Positions 17,318 to 25,815 of a DNA stretch of 64,000 bases are shown piece by piece. The stretch spans positions 1 through 64,000 of the forward strand of contig JBGAIM010000002.1 in the NCBI GenBank assembly GCA_044225555.1, written 5' to 3'. The notes beneath the pieces are model-generated. The model was given only the letters and a program-made list of their open reading frames with translations. It searched no databases and was not told the DNA's origin. A program made the translations under genes and the position numbers. Position 1 is the first letter of the stretch, and each line of letters begins with the position of its first letter. Source of the DNA: JADLHS01 sp044225555 (GTDB taxonomy: Bacteria; Verrucomicrobiota; Verrucomicrobiia; Limisphaerales; JADLHS01).

Positions 17318-20203
17318 ATGAATGAATCAGACAGGCGTGAGCTGAATGAACTGAAGCAACGGCAACAATTGCTGGAGCGGCAACTGGGCCTGCTGGCGAC
17401 CGATATCCGCCGGCTGGAAGACCGGTCGGCGCATGCTTCGATGTCCCGGCTCGAGATGGCGCAATCACTCGCCGACACGCCGCCCGTGGTTGAGCCGGTG
17501 AAAGCAGTTCCCTTGGCCGTGCCGCCGCCGCTACCGCCCTTCGTGAAAGCTGCGGCTGTTGAACCTGCTCCTTCCTCTCCCAAACCGGAATCCGCGCCGG
17601 GTGTGTCGGAGTTCGTGCCGGAATTTGTTCGAAAAGAAACCCCGCTACCGCAACCCCAAAGTGAATTGCTTAGCTCCGTTCCGCCATTGGTGTCGCAGCC
17701 ATTGTCGCCGGAAGAACCGAAGGCGTCATTCGAGATGCGGCTGGGCACGTACTGGCTGGTGCGGATTGGCGCGGTGATGATTCTCACGGGGTTGGTGTTC
17801 TTCGGCAACCTGGCCTACCAGAAGATGGGGGCGGTGGGGAAGGTGTCGTTGCTGTATCTGGCGAGCGGACTCCTGCTCGGTGCGGGCGCATGGTGGCAGC
17901 GCAAGTCGGTGGGTGAAGCGCTGCACAATTACGCGCAGGTGCTGTTCGCGGGTGGGTTGGCGGCGGTGTACTTCACAACCTACGCAGCGCATCACCTGCC
18001 GACACTGAGGGTGATTAGCAGCGAACTGCTCGATGGAGCGTTGTTGCTCGGTTGGGCGGCGTTCATTGCTTGGATTGCGGACCGACGAAAGTCGGAGCTG
18101 CTGGCACTGTTCGCAACGGGGCTGGCGTATTACACCTCGATAGTCACGCCAGTCACTGGATTCACGCTTTACTCGAATCTGGTGCTGGCGTTGGCAACGG
18201 TGTTCTTCCTGGTGCGCAATCGCTGGGCCGGGCTTTCGTGGGCAAGCTTGATTGCGACCTACGCGTCGTACGCATGGTGGCGACTCTATCACGGAAATGA
18301 AAACCCTGGATTATGGCTCGGCGCTTCTTTCCTGTTCTGCTACTGGGTGATTTTTACCGTGGCGGTGTTTCTGTCGAAGCACTGGGCCATTGCCGGCGAA
18401 AAGCGGGCGGCGTTTCTCACGTTCAACAACGGTGCACTGTTCACTTTGTTTCTTTTGACGATGGCGCAGGTTCACCAGGGCAAGTTTTGGGAATTCTCAC
18501 TGGGCTTCGGTTCGGTGCTGCTGGTGATGGCGGAGTTGAGCCGGAGATTCCTTGCCAGCGAACCCATAACCAAGAACACCTATCTGACCCAAGGATTGGT
18601 GCTGGTGACCGTCGGGCTGATCTCCAAGTTCATTGACAAGCATGACCAACTCGCGCTGGTGCTCGCGGCGGAGAGTGTAATTCTGTTCATCCTTGGCGTG
18701 CTGCGGCGGAACATTTTCCTACAAACGGGCGCGTATCTTTCCGGCGCCATGGCCGTGGCTTGGGGTATTGACGCGCTGGAGCGTGACAATTCACAAACCC
18801 TCTGGCTGGGCGTTGCGCTGGGCGCGCTGATGGCGGTGAACGCGTTCTGGTCGCACTGGAAGATGTTGTGGGCGGACAAACGCGAGTTGCGTCCGGTAAC
18901 GACCTATTTCACCGGACTGGCGCTGGTGATGTGGGTGGCGACGACGTGGTTCAACACCACGACGGCGAATTTCCCGCTGGCATTGGCCTTGGAAGCCGTC
19001 GTGCTCACGGCGTCGGTGTATGTGGTGCGTGTGAGGGAGTTCGCTTTCCTCGGGCAGGGATTGCTGGTGCTCGGACAGATTGCGTGGCTGGCGCGTTTTG
19101 TGGATCCGAACAATCTGCCGCCGTGGTGGAATCCGTTGGTGATGATCGGGCTGACGCTGGCGCTGAGTCACTGGTGGCAACGACAGAAAACCGTGTCCGC
19201 GCAATCGGCGGCCAGCACGGTCCTGCAAACGGTGTATGCCGTGGCCATCGTGGTGATGACCCTGGTGTGGCTCGAACCGAAGAGTTCGGCGGGGAACTGG
19301 ATGGTGACGACGAGTCTGCTGGCGCTGGGCGTGACGGCTTACGGAGTGGTTGCCCGGGCCTGGCCGCTGGCGGCGTGCGCGCAATTGTTTTTGGTCGTGA
19401 GTTGCGGAGCGTTCGCGCTGCGGCTGATCTCCGGCAAAGTGGAATGGTATTTCCCGCTAGCGCCAGTGGCGGCGTTGAGTGCCCTTTCCTTTGCGACGTG
19501 GCAATGGTTCAAGCGCAAGCCGGGGAGCAATCAACAAGTGCAGAGCGCGCTGTTGCAACTGGCGCTGGTGTATCGCTGGGTGGCGATTGCGATGTCGCTC
19601 TGTTGGGTGAATCAATACATCAACGAACGCGAGCGGGTGTGGGTGTTCGCGCTGATGGGATTGGGGGCGTTTCTGTTGGCGGGCTGGCGGCGCAATCGGG
19701 AAGCGGTGCTGGCCAGTGCGGCGTTCACGGCTACGGGACTGGCGACGCTGTGGCTGATCCTGCCGCGCGCGGACTGGGTTTATTTCCCGACCTTGCTCGC
19801 GGTGCTGGGGTTGCTGGCGCAACAGCAGGTGGCGCGCAAGTTTGTCGAACGCTACCAACTGCCCGAGGGCGTGCAGACCGCGGTGATCGTGATGGGTGGA
19901 CTCACGCTGTGGCGATTGTTGTCCGAGTGGGTGCTGCGCGGGCCGGGTGGATTTTATCTGACGGCGAGCTGGTCCGGGCTGGCGTTTCTGTTGTTCGGCT
20001 GTGGCGTCCTGTTGCGGGAGAAAATGTATCGCTGGCTGGGGCTGGGGATTCTGGCGGCGGCGCTGGGGCGCGTGGTGCTCTTCGATGTGTGGCGGCTGGA
20101 GCAATTCTATCGCGTGCTGAGTTTTGTGGCGCTGGGCATCGTGCTGGTGGTGCTCGGGTTCATCTACAACAAGTATCAGGACAAACTCCGGCAGTGGCTC
20201 TGA
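17318..20203 (+). CDS. DUF2339 multi-pass membrane protein
   Basis: A 961-residue integral membrane protein. Residues about 1-45 form a short coiled coil rich in Glu, Leu and Arg, followed by a Pro/Val/Glu-rich linker to about 130. After FEMRLGTYWLVRIGAVMILTG the remainder is more than twenty hydrophobic segments, ending in the VLSFVALGIVLVVLGFIYNKY segment typical of DUF2339. The family is common in Gram-negative bacteria and has no established function. The ATG at 17318 is preferred over the TTG nine bases earlier. No close partner gene is seen; it is followed by 136 bp and a convergent gene. Confidence 0.88.
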   Translation: MNESDRRELNELKQRQQLLERQLGLLATDIRRLEDRSAHASMSRLEMAQSLADTPPVVEPVKAVPLAVPPPLPPFVKAAAVEPAPSSPKPESAPGVSEFVPEFVRKETPLPQPQSELLSSVPPLVSQPLSPEEPKASFEMRLGTYWLVRIGAVMILTGLVFFGNLAYQKMGAVGKVSLLYLASGLLLGAGAWWQRKSVGEALHNYAQVLFAGGLAAVYFTTYAAHHLPTLRVISSELLDGALLLGWAAFIAWIADRRKSELLALFATGLAYYTSIVTPVTGFTLYSNLVLALATVFFLVRNRWAGLSWASLIATYASYAWWRLYHGNENPGLWLGASFLFCYWVIFTVAVFLSKHWAIAGEKRAAFLTFNNGALFTLFLLTMAQVHQGKFWEFSLGFGSVLLVMAELSRRFLASEPITKNTYLTQGLVLVTVGLISKFIDKHDQLALVLAAESVILFILGVLRRNIFLQTGAYLSGAMAVAWGIDALERDNSQTLWLGVALGALMAVNAFWSHWKMLWADKRELRPVTTYFTGLALVMWVATTWFNTTTANFPLALALEAVVLTASVYVVRVREFAFLGQGLLVLGQIAWLARFVDPNNLPPWWNPLVMIGLTLALSHWWQRQKTVSAQSAASTVLQTVYAVAIVVMTLVWLEPKSSAGNWMVTTSLLALGVTAYGVVARAWPLAACAQLFLVVSCGAFALRLISGKVEWYFPLAPVAALSALSFATWQWFKRKPGSNQQVQSALLQLALVYRWVAIAMSLCWVNQYINERERVWVFALMGLGAFLLAGWRRNREAVLASAAFTATGLATLWLILPRADWVYFPTLLAVLGLLAQQQVARKFVERYQLPEGVQTAVIVMGGLTLWRLLSEWVLRGPGGFYLTASWSGLAFLLFGCGVLLREKMYRWLGLGILAAALGRVVLFDVWRLEQFYRVLSFVALGIVLVVLGFIYNKYQDKLRQWL

Positions 20204-20339
20204 CGAAGGTGAACGCGGAACGGGTTTCAAATCCAATAGAGCCGGAACAATTCTCGGGCGACGGGCACCGGTAGGCTTCAGGTTGACCGGCGGCTAGAGC
20301 TTTGCAGTCTATTACTAGATTGGGGCGCCGGATTTGAAT

Positions 20340-21023
20340 TCATTTAGCACGAGAGAAAAAGCGGGTGATCACTATGCACCAAGCACCAGCGAGAAAAAGC
20401 AGCGAAGCAGCAGGTTCTGGAATCTCCGAAGCATTAAGAAATTCTACCCGAAACGCAGCGTCGAAGTTTTGGTCTAGCTGTGTCATGCCGTCTATTTCGC
20501 CGTTTAGCCGTGCGCCGAAGACCTGAAGACCACCGGTGTAGGCGTCCTCGGGGGGAACCTTAGCCACAGTGATCCAAGCTGGCAGCGTGGAATTGACGTT
20601 CGCGTAGGGACCAATGTCGATCACCGCAGCATACTGAGCGCCTGGTACTAACTCTAGGTTTGGCAAGTCCAAACCGACCTCCAGATAACCAGGAGTATTC
20701 GGAAGGCTGTACTGTTCGCTCACAAACAGAGCCGATCCGAGTTGTCCGCGATACGGAGCGGTTGGAGCAGGAGGAAGTGGAATCCATGGAGCGATTACAA
20801 TCCTGAACGGCGCGCCACCACTCAAGAGAAAGTCGAGATGGGATAGGTAATTATCCGACGGCGCGGTGAATGTCTGTCCGTAAATGTAAACATTCGGCCC
20901 GGCTTCCCCTCCAGCGTTCCCAAGATTCGTCAGGTCCACCACTGTCGCAGCCTCTGCGGCTAGCGGGGGAATTGTAATTGTGCAGAATAGAAAGGATAGT
21001 AAAAGGGAATTCGTGGTTTTCAT
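20340..21023 (-). CDS. PEP-CTERM protein
   Basis: A 227-residue exported protein. The ATG at 21023 gives a signal peptide (MKTTNSLLLS start, AEAA cleavage region). The C-terminus has IPEPAASLLFLAG, a hydrophobic run and the basic FFSRAK tail, a PEP-CTERM sorting signal. The middle resembles the beta-rich secreted proteins with GNAGGEAGPNVYIYGQTF-like strands, with no enzyme motif. Base composition here, and in the about 250 bp upstream, is clearly more AT-rich than in neighbouring genes, so it may be a recent arrival. Function is unknown. Confidence 0.78.
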   Translation of the reverse strand: MKTTNSLLLSFLFCTITIPPLAAEAATVVDLTNLGNAGGEAGPNVYIYGQTFTAPSDNYLSHLDFLLSGGAPFRIVIAPWIPLPPAPTAPYRGQLGSALFVSEQYSLPNTPGYLEVGLDLPNLELVPGAQYAAVIDIGPYANVNSTLPAWITVAKVPPEDAYTGGLQVFGARLNGEIDGMTQLDQNFDAAFRVEFLNASEIPEPAASLLFLAGAWCIVITRFFSRAK

Positions 21024-21271
21024 ACGACGTTTATTCTTAGTGGTGACGCCCAAAATTATATTGAGCAGCAGAGTTGCAGACTGGCAAGTTTCACGGATTC
21101 GACTTTCTGCCCGGCAAAGTTATTTGTCGAGAGTAATTTGGAGCCAAAATGAATTCGTGTCAGCAACCAGCAAAGGCGGCGGACCCGCGCTGGGAAAAGT
21201 TCATTTCAAATCGGAACACAGACCACAATTGATTTCTGGCCTTCGCGCGGTCGGGCTGGCTAACTCCCGGC

Positions 21272-22192
21272 GTGTTTGGCTCGAGGAATAACGCGACCAT
21301 CGCCGGCGGCTTGATCCTGGCCGTGGCGTTGTGGGGCGGCAACAACGTGGGCACGAAGTGGCTCGTGGCGTCGTGGCCGCCGATCTGGACGGGCAGCACG
21401 CGGTTCGTGTGCGCGGGCCTGTTGCTGTGGGGCGTGCTGCGTTGGACGACCTGGCTGGGGAATTACGTGGTGCCGTCGCTGGAGTTGAATCGGGCGTTGT
21501 GGTGGCGCGGCGGATTGAGCTTGGCGGCTTACATCGTGGTGTTCAACTTCGCGCTCCGGTTCACCTCGGCTTCGCATGTGGCGTTGTATCTGGGGGCGTC
21601 GCCGGTGTGGGCGCTGTTGTGGGAGGCCATCACCGATCCGGCGGCGCGACAACCGCGGCGTTATCTGGCGGCGTTGATTGCGCTGGCGGGTGTGGTGGTT
21701 TTGCTGTGGCCGGCGCTGGCGGCGAGTTCGGTGAGTTTGCCGGGGGAATTGTTCGGTCTGGCGGCGGGCTTGCTGTGGATGAACTATGGCCAGCAGAGTC
21801 GGAAACTGTCGGCGACGTTGAGCGGGACGGAAGTTTCGGCGCATACGATGTGGCGGGCGGGAATCTGGTTGTTGCCACTGGCCTTGATCGAGATGGCGAG
21901 GAGCAGTCTGCCGATCACACTCAAGCTGCTCGGGGTGCAGGTTTATTGCATCGTGGCGGGTGGGGTGATGGCGTTCGCGCTGTGGAACAATGCACTGCGA
22001 CATTGGCCGACGAGCCGCGTGCTGCTGTTCAACAATCTGATTCCGGTCAGCACGATGACGTGGGCGTATTTTTGTCTGGGCGAAGCGGTCACGCCGGCGT
22101 TCTGGCTGGCGATGATTTTGATTGCGACCGGCGTTATGCTCGGTCAGACCGCACCGCGCCAGAAGGCCATGCCGGAGCAGGCGGAGCTTTAG
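21272..22192 (+). CDS. EamA/DMT-family transporter
   Basis: A 306-residue membrane protein with ten hydrophobic segments in two EamA repeats, typical of drug/metabolite transporter superfamily exporters. The first repeat opens with ALWGGNNVGTKWLVASWPP and the second carries AFALWNNALRHWPTSRVLLFNNLIPV, both common DMT blocks. The GTG at 21272 is the only start that keeps the first membrane segment. Substrates of such proteins range from amino acids to nucleosides and cannot be assigned. It stands alone on the plus strand, followed by a repeat-rich gap. Confidence 0.9.
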   Translation: MFGSRNNATIAGGLILAVALWGGNNVGTKWLVASWPPIWTGSTRFVCAGLLLWGVLRWTTWLGNYVVPSLELNRALWWRGGLSLAAYIVVFNFALRFTSASHVALYLGASPVWALLWEAITDPAARQPRRYLAALIALAGVVVLLWPALAASSVSLPGELFGLAAGLLWMNYGQQSRKLSATLSGTEVSAHTMWRAGIWLLPLALIEMARSSLPITLKLLGVQVYCIVAGGVMAFALWNNALRHWPTSRVLLFNNLIPVSTMTWAYFCLGEAVTPAFWLAMILIATGVMLGQTAPRQKAMPEQAEL

Positions 22193-22263
22193 GGCGTGTG
22201 GCGGTGTGAGAATGGGATCGTGCAGAATGTCGGGCGGTGTCGGATTCCGCGAGGTTGTGGACG

Positions 22264-22327
22264 GCGGCAGTCCTCTGCCGCTTTCGTAGTGTGCCAGCGG
22301 ACCCAAAAGCGGCAGGGGGCTGCCGCA
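22264..22327. repeat. Intergenic inverted repeat
   Basis: Left arm 22264-22282 (GCGGCAGTCCTCTGCCGCT) and right arm 22308-22327 pair with two mismatches. Each arm is itself internally palindromic (GGCAG...CTGCC), giving a possible cruciform or double hairpin. Confidence 0.8.
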
Positions 22328-22397
22328 CTCCAAGACGCTGGCGCGTAATTCCAGTCCGATCCAAATCGAAACCGTAACGGAGTAGGAGGGAGAGTAA

Positions 22398-22420
22398 GAT
22401 TAGGATTAAGATTAAGATGG
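22398..22420. repeat. Hexamer tandem array
   Basis: Successive units GATTAG, GATTAA, GATTAA, GATGGA in a non-coding stretch. It has the same style as the GAGGAC array at 54201-54232. Confidence 0.7.
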
Positions 22421-22533
22421 AGGGGGAAGGGTGTGGTGGAAACGTGAATTGACCTTGGGCCGCGCACTGGCTTAACTGCGGTTGTGGCTGTGCGACTCAT
22501 CCTAAAACCGCGCCAGACCCGAAGCCGGGCGGT

Positions 22534-22776
22534 TTGTTGGTTACACCGGAACATTCACTGACGGGCAAGGTGCTGACCTACAATGTGACCGGGCGGTTCG
22601 TGGTGCTTGATTTTCCGGTTGGGAAAATGCCGACGACGGATCAAGCGCTGTTCGTGTACCGACAGGGATTGAAGGTGGGCGAAGTGAAAATCACCGGGCC
22701 GGAACGCGATACGAATACGGTCGGTGACCTGGTTTCCGGCGAGGCGCAAAAGGGCGACGAGGTGCGGGATCAGTGA
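22534..22776 (+). CDS. Small conserved domain protein, probably a 5'-disrupted lipoprotein
   Basis: An 80-codon frame starting with TTG. The protein has a compact beta-rich pattern (GKVLTYNVTGRFVVLDFPVG...LKVGEVKITGPER...GDLVSGEAQKGDEVR, quoted in parts) seen at the C-terminus of small exported proteins in related bacteria. Upstream in the same frame are CGCGCATHPKTAPDPKPGG codons after a stop, resembling a lipobox and mature lipoprotein start, but no usable start codon. Hydrophobic signal-like codons (LTAVVAV) lie in another frame just before. A frameshift or decay of the signal peptide is the simplest reading; a sequencing error is possible. Function is unknown. Confidence 0.5.
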   Translation: MLVTPEHSLTGKVLTYNVTGRFVVLDFPVGKMPTTDQALFVYRQGLKVGEVKITGPERDTNTVGDLVSGEAQKGDEVRDQ

Positions 22777-22852
22777 ATTGCAGCCGCTGACGCAAGGGGG
22801 CGGATTGGGTGTGTTTGGCGGAAGTCCACGTCCTTACGTCCGTGCCTACGGG

Positions 22853-23188
22853 TCAGTCTTCTTCCGCTGCTTCCGCTGAGGGCTTCTGGCCAATGGCCTT
22901 AACCGTGCTGGGCAGGGCGTTCTTCTGGTAGGGCGAATGGAGGTTGAAATAAATCCCGCACAGTGGCCGTGGGCCGTCGCTCTGGCTGAGAATGATGGTG
23001 ACCTGTTTGTCGAGCGCGAGCCCGTGACGCATCCCCGGGCTGCGGTTCTCGTAGGCGTTGATCGCCTTCTGCATCAGGGAATTCATCGCCTGCTCGAATT
23101 CCTCCGGCGATTTTTCCAGGCACATGACGAATTTGTCGTAGGCCTTGACGGAGGCGGCGATTTCTTTCTTAAACGTCTCGGTTGTCAC
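22853..23188 (-). CDS. Conserved hypothetical protein
   Basis: About 111 residues from the GTG at 23188; a TTG at 23227 would add 13 Arg-rich residues that look non-coding. It is mostly helical in pattern at the N-terminus (ETFKKEIAASVKAYDKFV) and ends in a Glu-rich tail. There is no recognised family, signal peptide or membrane segment. It lies directly downstream of the yggS-type gene on the same strand and may be co-transcribed with it. The start is uncertain. Confidence 0.5.
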   Translation of the reverse strand: MTTETFKKEIAASVKAYDKFVMCLEKSPEEFEQAMNSLMQKAINAYENRSPGMRHGLALDKQVTIILSQSDGPRPLCGIYFNLHSPYQKNALPSTVKAIGQKPSAEAAEED

Positions 23189-23234
23189 TGCCCTCAGCGT
23201 AGCGCGAAAACGTGGGTTTAGAAGCAAAAAGAAA

Positions 23235-23942
23235 TCAGGTCGCGGCGTCGCGGCGGACGCTGCTGTGCCGTTCCCCGAAGAGGGCCGTGCCGACGCGGAT
23301 GATGGTGGCGCCTTCCTCGATGGCGACCTCGAAGTCGCCGCTCATGCCCATGCTCAGGTGCGGCAGGGGGGCGCCGAGTTCGGCCTCGGCTTGGGCTTTT
23401 AGTTCACGCAAGCGTTGGAAGTGCGGGCGGGAGCTTTCGGCGCTGGGTGACCACGGCGGCACGGCCATCAGTCCGTGGATTTCGAGGCGCGGGAGCTGGT
23501 TCAGCTCCTTGAGTTCAGCGAGCATCTTCTCGGGCTTGTAGCCGAACTTGCTGGCCTCGCCGGCGACGTTGACTTCCAATAACACGGGCATCGTCTTCGA
23601 CATTTGCTCGGCGCGTTTGTTGATTTCCTGAGCGATGGCCAGGCTGTCCACGCTTTCGATCATCTCGAAAAGTTCGACGGCGTCGCGGCATTTGTTCGAT
23701 TGCAGGTGACCGATGAAATGCCAGCGGGCTTTGCCGGGACACAACGGAATTTTGGCCTTGGCCTCTTGAACCTTGTTCTCGCCAAAGTAAAGCAGTCCGG
23801 CTTCGACCGCCGCCTTGATGGTCTCGGGGGGATGAGTTTTGGTGACGGCGAGCAGGGTGAGGGAATTCGGTTCCCGGTCGGCGCGGTCGCACGCGGCACG
23901 AATCCGTTGTTGAATCCCGGCCAGATTGTCGGTCAAACTCAC
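23235..23942 (-). CDS. YggS/PLPBP family pyridoxal-phosphate homeostasis protein
   Basis: A 235-residue PLP-binding single-domain TIM barrel, the usual length. The PLP lysine is K35 in LLAVTKTHP, and the GENKVQEA, WHFIGHLQSNK and LEVNVAGEASKFG motifs are all present. These proteins are not enzymes in the usual sense; they buffer PLP and affect amino-acid and ketoacid balance. It is divergent from the EVE gene at 23986, with a 43-bp gap containing a direct repeat. Confidence 0.93.
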   Translation of the reverse strand: MSLTDNLAGIQQRIRAACDRADREPNSLTLLAVTKTHPPETIKAAVEAGLLYFGENKVQEAKAKIPLCPGKARWHFIGHLQSNKCRDAVELFEMIESVDSLAIAQEINKRAEQMSKTMPVLLEVNVAGEASKFGYKPEKMLAELKELNQLPRLEIHGLMAVPPWSPSAESSRPHFQRLRELKAQAEAELGAPLPHLSMGMSGDFEVAIEEGATIIRVGTALFGERHSSVRRDAAT

Positions 23943-23948
23943 GCGGCA

Positions 23949-23979
23949 ATCGTAAATTAAAGATCAATAATCGTAAATT
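23949..23979. repeat. Short direct repeat in a divergent promoter region
   Basis: ATCGTAAATT occurs at 23949-23958 and 23970-23979, 21 bp apart (about two helical turns), between the divergent yggS-type and EVE genes. It could be an operator pair or another decayed repeat array. Confidence 0.4.
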
Positions 23980-23985
23980 CTTTCC

Positions 23986-24393
23986 ATGAACTACTGGCTG
24001 GTGAAATCCGAACCCGAGGCTTACTCGTGGTCGCAACTGGTGAAGGACGGCAAGACGGCCTGGACCGGCGTCCGCAATTTCCAGGCGCGAAACAATCTGC
24101 GCGCGATGAAAAAGGGCGACGGCGTGTTCTTCTACCACAGTGTCACGGACAAACAAGTCGTCGGTCTCGCTACTGTAGCAAAGGAGGCCTCTCCCGATCC
24201 GACGGCCAAGGCGGGGGATTGGTGCTGCGTGGACTTGATCCCGGATGCGCCTTTGGCCAAGCCGGTGAGCCTTGAGGTGATAAAGGCAGACAAGATCTTG
24301 CGTGATTTGCCCATGGTAAGGCTGGGCCGGATTTCGGTGACCGAAGTGCCCGTGCCGCAGGCGCGAAGATTGCTGGAATTGGGCCGGAAATGA
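23986..24393 (+). CDS. EVE domain-containing protein
   Basis: A 135-residue PUA-like EVE domain protein related to human THYN1. The family start MNYWLVKSEPEAYSW, the WTGVRNFQARNN aromatic-cage segment and GDGVFFYHS are intact. EVE domains are thought to bind modified bases such as 5-methyl- or hydroxymethylcytosine; family knowledge comes mostly from structures. There is no restriction gene next to it. It ends about 70 bp before ctp. Confidence 0.92.
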   Translation: MNYWLVKSEPEAYSWSQLVKDGKTAWTGVRNFQARNNLRAMKKGDGVFFYHSVTDKQVVGLATVAKEASPDPTAKAGDWCCVDLIPDAPLAKPVSLEVIKADKILRDLPMVRLGRISVTEVPVPQARRLLELGRK

Positions 24394-24465
24394 CGGGTGC
24401 AAGGGCCACAACTTGCCAAGTGGCAGCCCTGCTTCTATTGTGCGGGCAACCGATGGTTTGCTGAT

Positions 24466-25815
24466 ATGAAACGACGTTTGATTTACGGATTGGTGATGAT
24501 GGTCCTGGCGTTGAACTTGGCGCTCGGCGCAAAGGTGTATTTCACGACGGCCGAGGCCGCCGAGAAAGATTCGCCCTACCAGAATCTGGAACTGTTCTCC
24601 TACGTGATGGAGAAGGTGCGCAAGGATTACGTGGACGGTACGAACCTGACATATCAGGACCTCGTCTATGGCGCGTTGAAGGGCATGGTCGGCACGCTCG
24701 ACCCGCACAGTGAGTTTCTCGATCCGGAAAAATACAAGGAACTCCAGAGTGACACCCAGGGGCAGTTCGGCGGATTGGGCATCGTCATTCAATTGCGCGA
24801 TGGCTACATCACGGTGGTTACGCCGATTGAGGACACGCCGGGATTTCGCGCGGGCATTCTGGCGGGGGACCGTTTGATGAAGATTGACGGTCAAGGCGTG
24901 GAGAAGACTTCGGTGGAAGACGCCGTGACGATGCTGCGCGGTGAACCCGGCACGGACGTGACCGTGACGATTCAACGCCCATCAACCGGCGAAACCAAGG
25001 AGCACAAGCTCACCCGCGCCATCATCAAGGTGGACATGGTCAAAGACATCAACGGGAAGAAGGAATTCCCGCTTTCCGACAACAAGATTGGTTACGTGCG
25101 GCTCACGCAATTCGGCGATCGGACGAGTGACGAACTCGAAGTTGCGCTCAAGCGGCTGAAAGGCCGCGGCATGGAAGCACTCATTCTCGACCTGCGTGGC
25201 AACCCGGGTGGATTGCTGGATCAGGCGGTCGAGGTCTGCGAAAAGTTCCTGCCGCGGGGACAACTCGTTGTCACTACCGAAGGCCGCAATGTTGGCAAGA
25301 GCACCGTCCGCAACGTGACGGGGCGCAACGGGGAGTTTCGCAACATGCCCATCGCGGTGCTGGTGAACCTGGGCAGCGCGAGCGCTTCGGAGATCGTGGC
25401 CGGCTGTTTGCAGGATTGCGCGGCGCTGGGCAAATGCAAGGTGGTCGTGATCGGCGAGAAAACTTTTGGCAAAGGTTCAGTGCAGGAAATCATGCCGCTG
25501 GAAGGCGGGGCGGCCCTGCGCCTGACCACTTCCAAATACTACACGCCGAGTCACAAGGTCATTCATGAGCACGGCATCATGCCGGACATCGTCGTGCCGA
25601 TGACCGATGAGGAAGAGAGCTTCGCGCGGTTGCGCGTCACTCCGGGCGGAATCGAATCCGTGCCGGACAAGGATCGCGAGCGCGTGCTCAACACCCGCGA
25701 CCCGCAACTGGATCGCGCGATGGATGTGCTCAAAGGCATCATCCTCTTTGCGGAACGGTCACCGGAAGTGGACGCGCCCAAGACGCGCAGCGGCAAGGTG
25801 GCCACGGCCAAATGA
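24466..25815 (+). CDS. C-terminal processing protease (S41A)
   Basis: A 449-residue exported serine protease. The N-terminal hydrophobic segment (residues about 3-25) is a signal or anchor, then a helical region, a PDZ domain (around GGLGIVIQLRDGYITVV to the RLMKIDG loop) and the S41 catalytic core with the GSASASEIVAG serine motif and the GEKTFGKGSVQ lysine motif, a Ser-Lys dyad. Such proteases trim the C-termini of periplasmic or envelope proteins. The ATG at 24466 is chosen because it directly precedes the hydrophobic segment. It overlaps tsaD by 4 bp. Confidence 0.93.
   Translation: MKRRLIYGLVMMVLALNLALGAKVYFTTAEAAEKDSPYQNLELFSYVMEKVRKDYVDGTNLTYQDLVYGALKGMVGTLDPHSEFLDPEKYKELQSDTQGQFGGLGIVIQLRDGYITVVTPIEDTPGFRAGILAGDRLMKIDGQGVEKTSVEDAVTMLRGEPGTDVTVTIQRPSTGETKEHKLTRAIIKVDMVKDINGKKEFPLSDNKIGYVRLTQFGDRTSDELEVALKRLKGRGMEALILDLRGNPGGLLDQAVEVCEKFLPRGQLVVTTEGRNVGKSTVRNVTGRNGEFRNMPIAVLVNLGSASASEIVAGCLQDCAALGKCKVVVIGEKTFGKGSVQEIMPLEGGAALRLTTSKYYTPSHKVIHEHGIMPDIVVPMTDEEESFARLRVTPGGIESVPDKDRERVLNTRDPQLDRAMDVLKGIILFAERSPEVDAPKTRSGKVATAK

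Larger units (their letters stand above)
22193..22533. other. Repeat-rich intergenic gap
   Basis: No convincing complete gene. The gap holds a hairpin repeat (22264-22327), a hexamer array (22398-22420) and, from about 22451, codons that read in frame into the next small gene (CGCATHPKT before the annotated start), so its right end may be the broken 5' part of that gene. Confidence 0.55.

Noticed and set aside
18868..20274. 468-codon plus-strand frame inside the DUF2339 gene
   Set aside because: Gly/Ala/Val-rich shadow in another frame of a membrane protein gene; no domain pattern.
21260..22333. 357-codon minus-strand frame
   Set aside because: Antisense to the EamA transporter, with Arg/His/Pro/Gln-rich shadow composition.
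23515..24975. 486-codon minus-strand frame
   Set aside because: It overlaps three convincing genes (yggS-type, EVE, ctp) and has no coherent motif.
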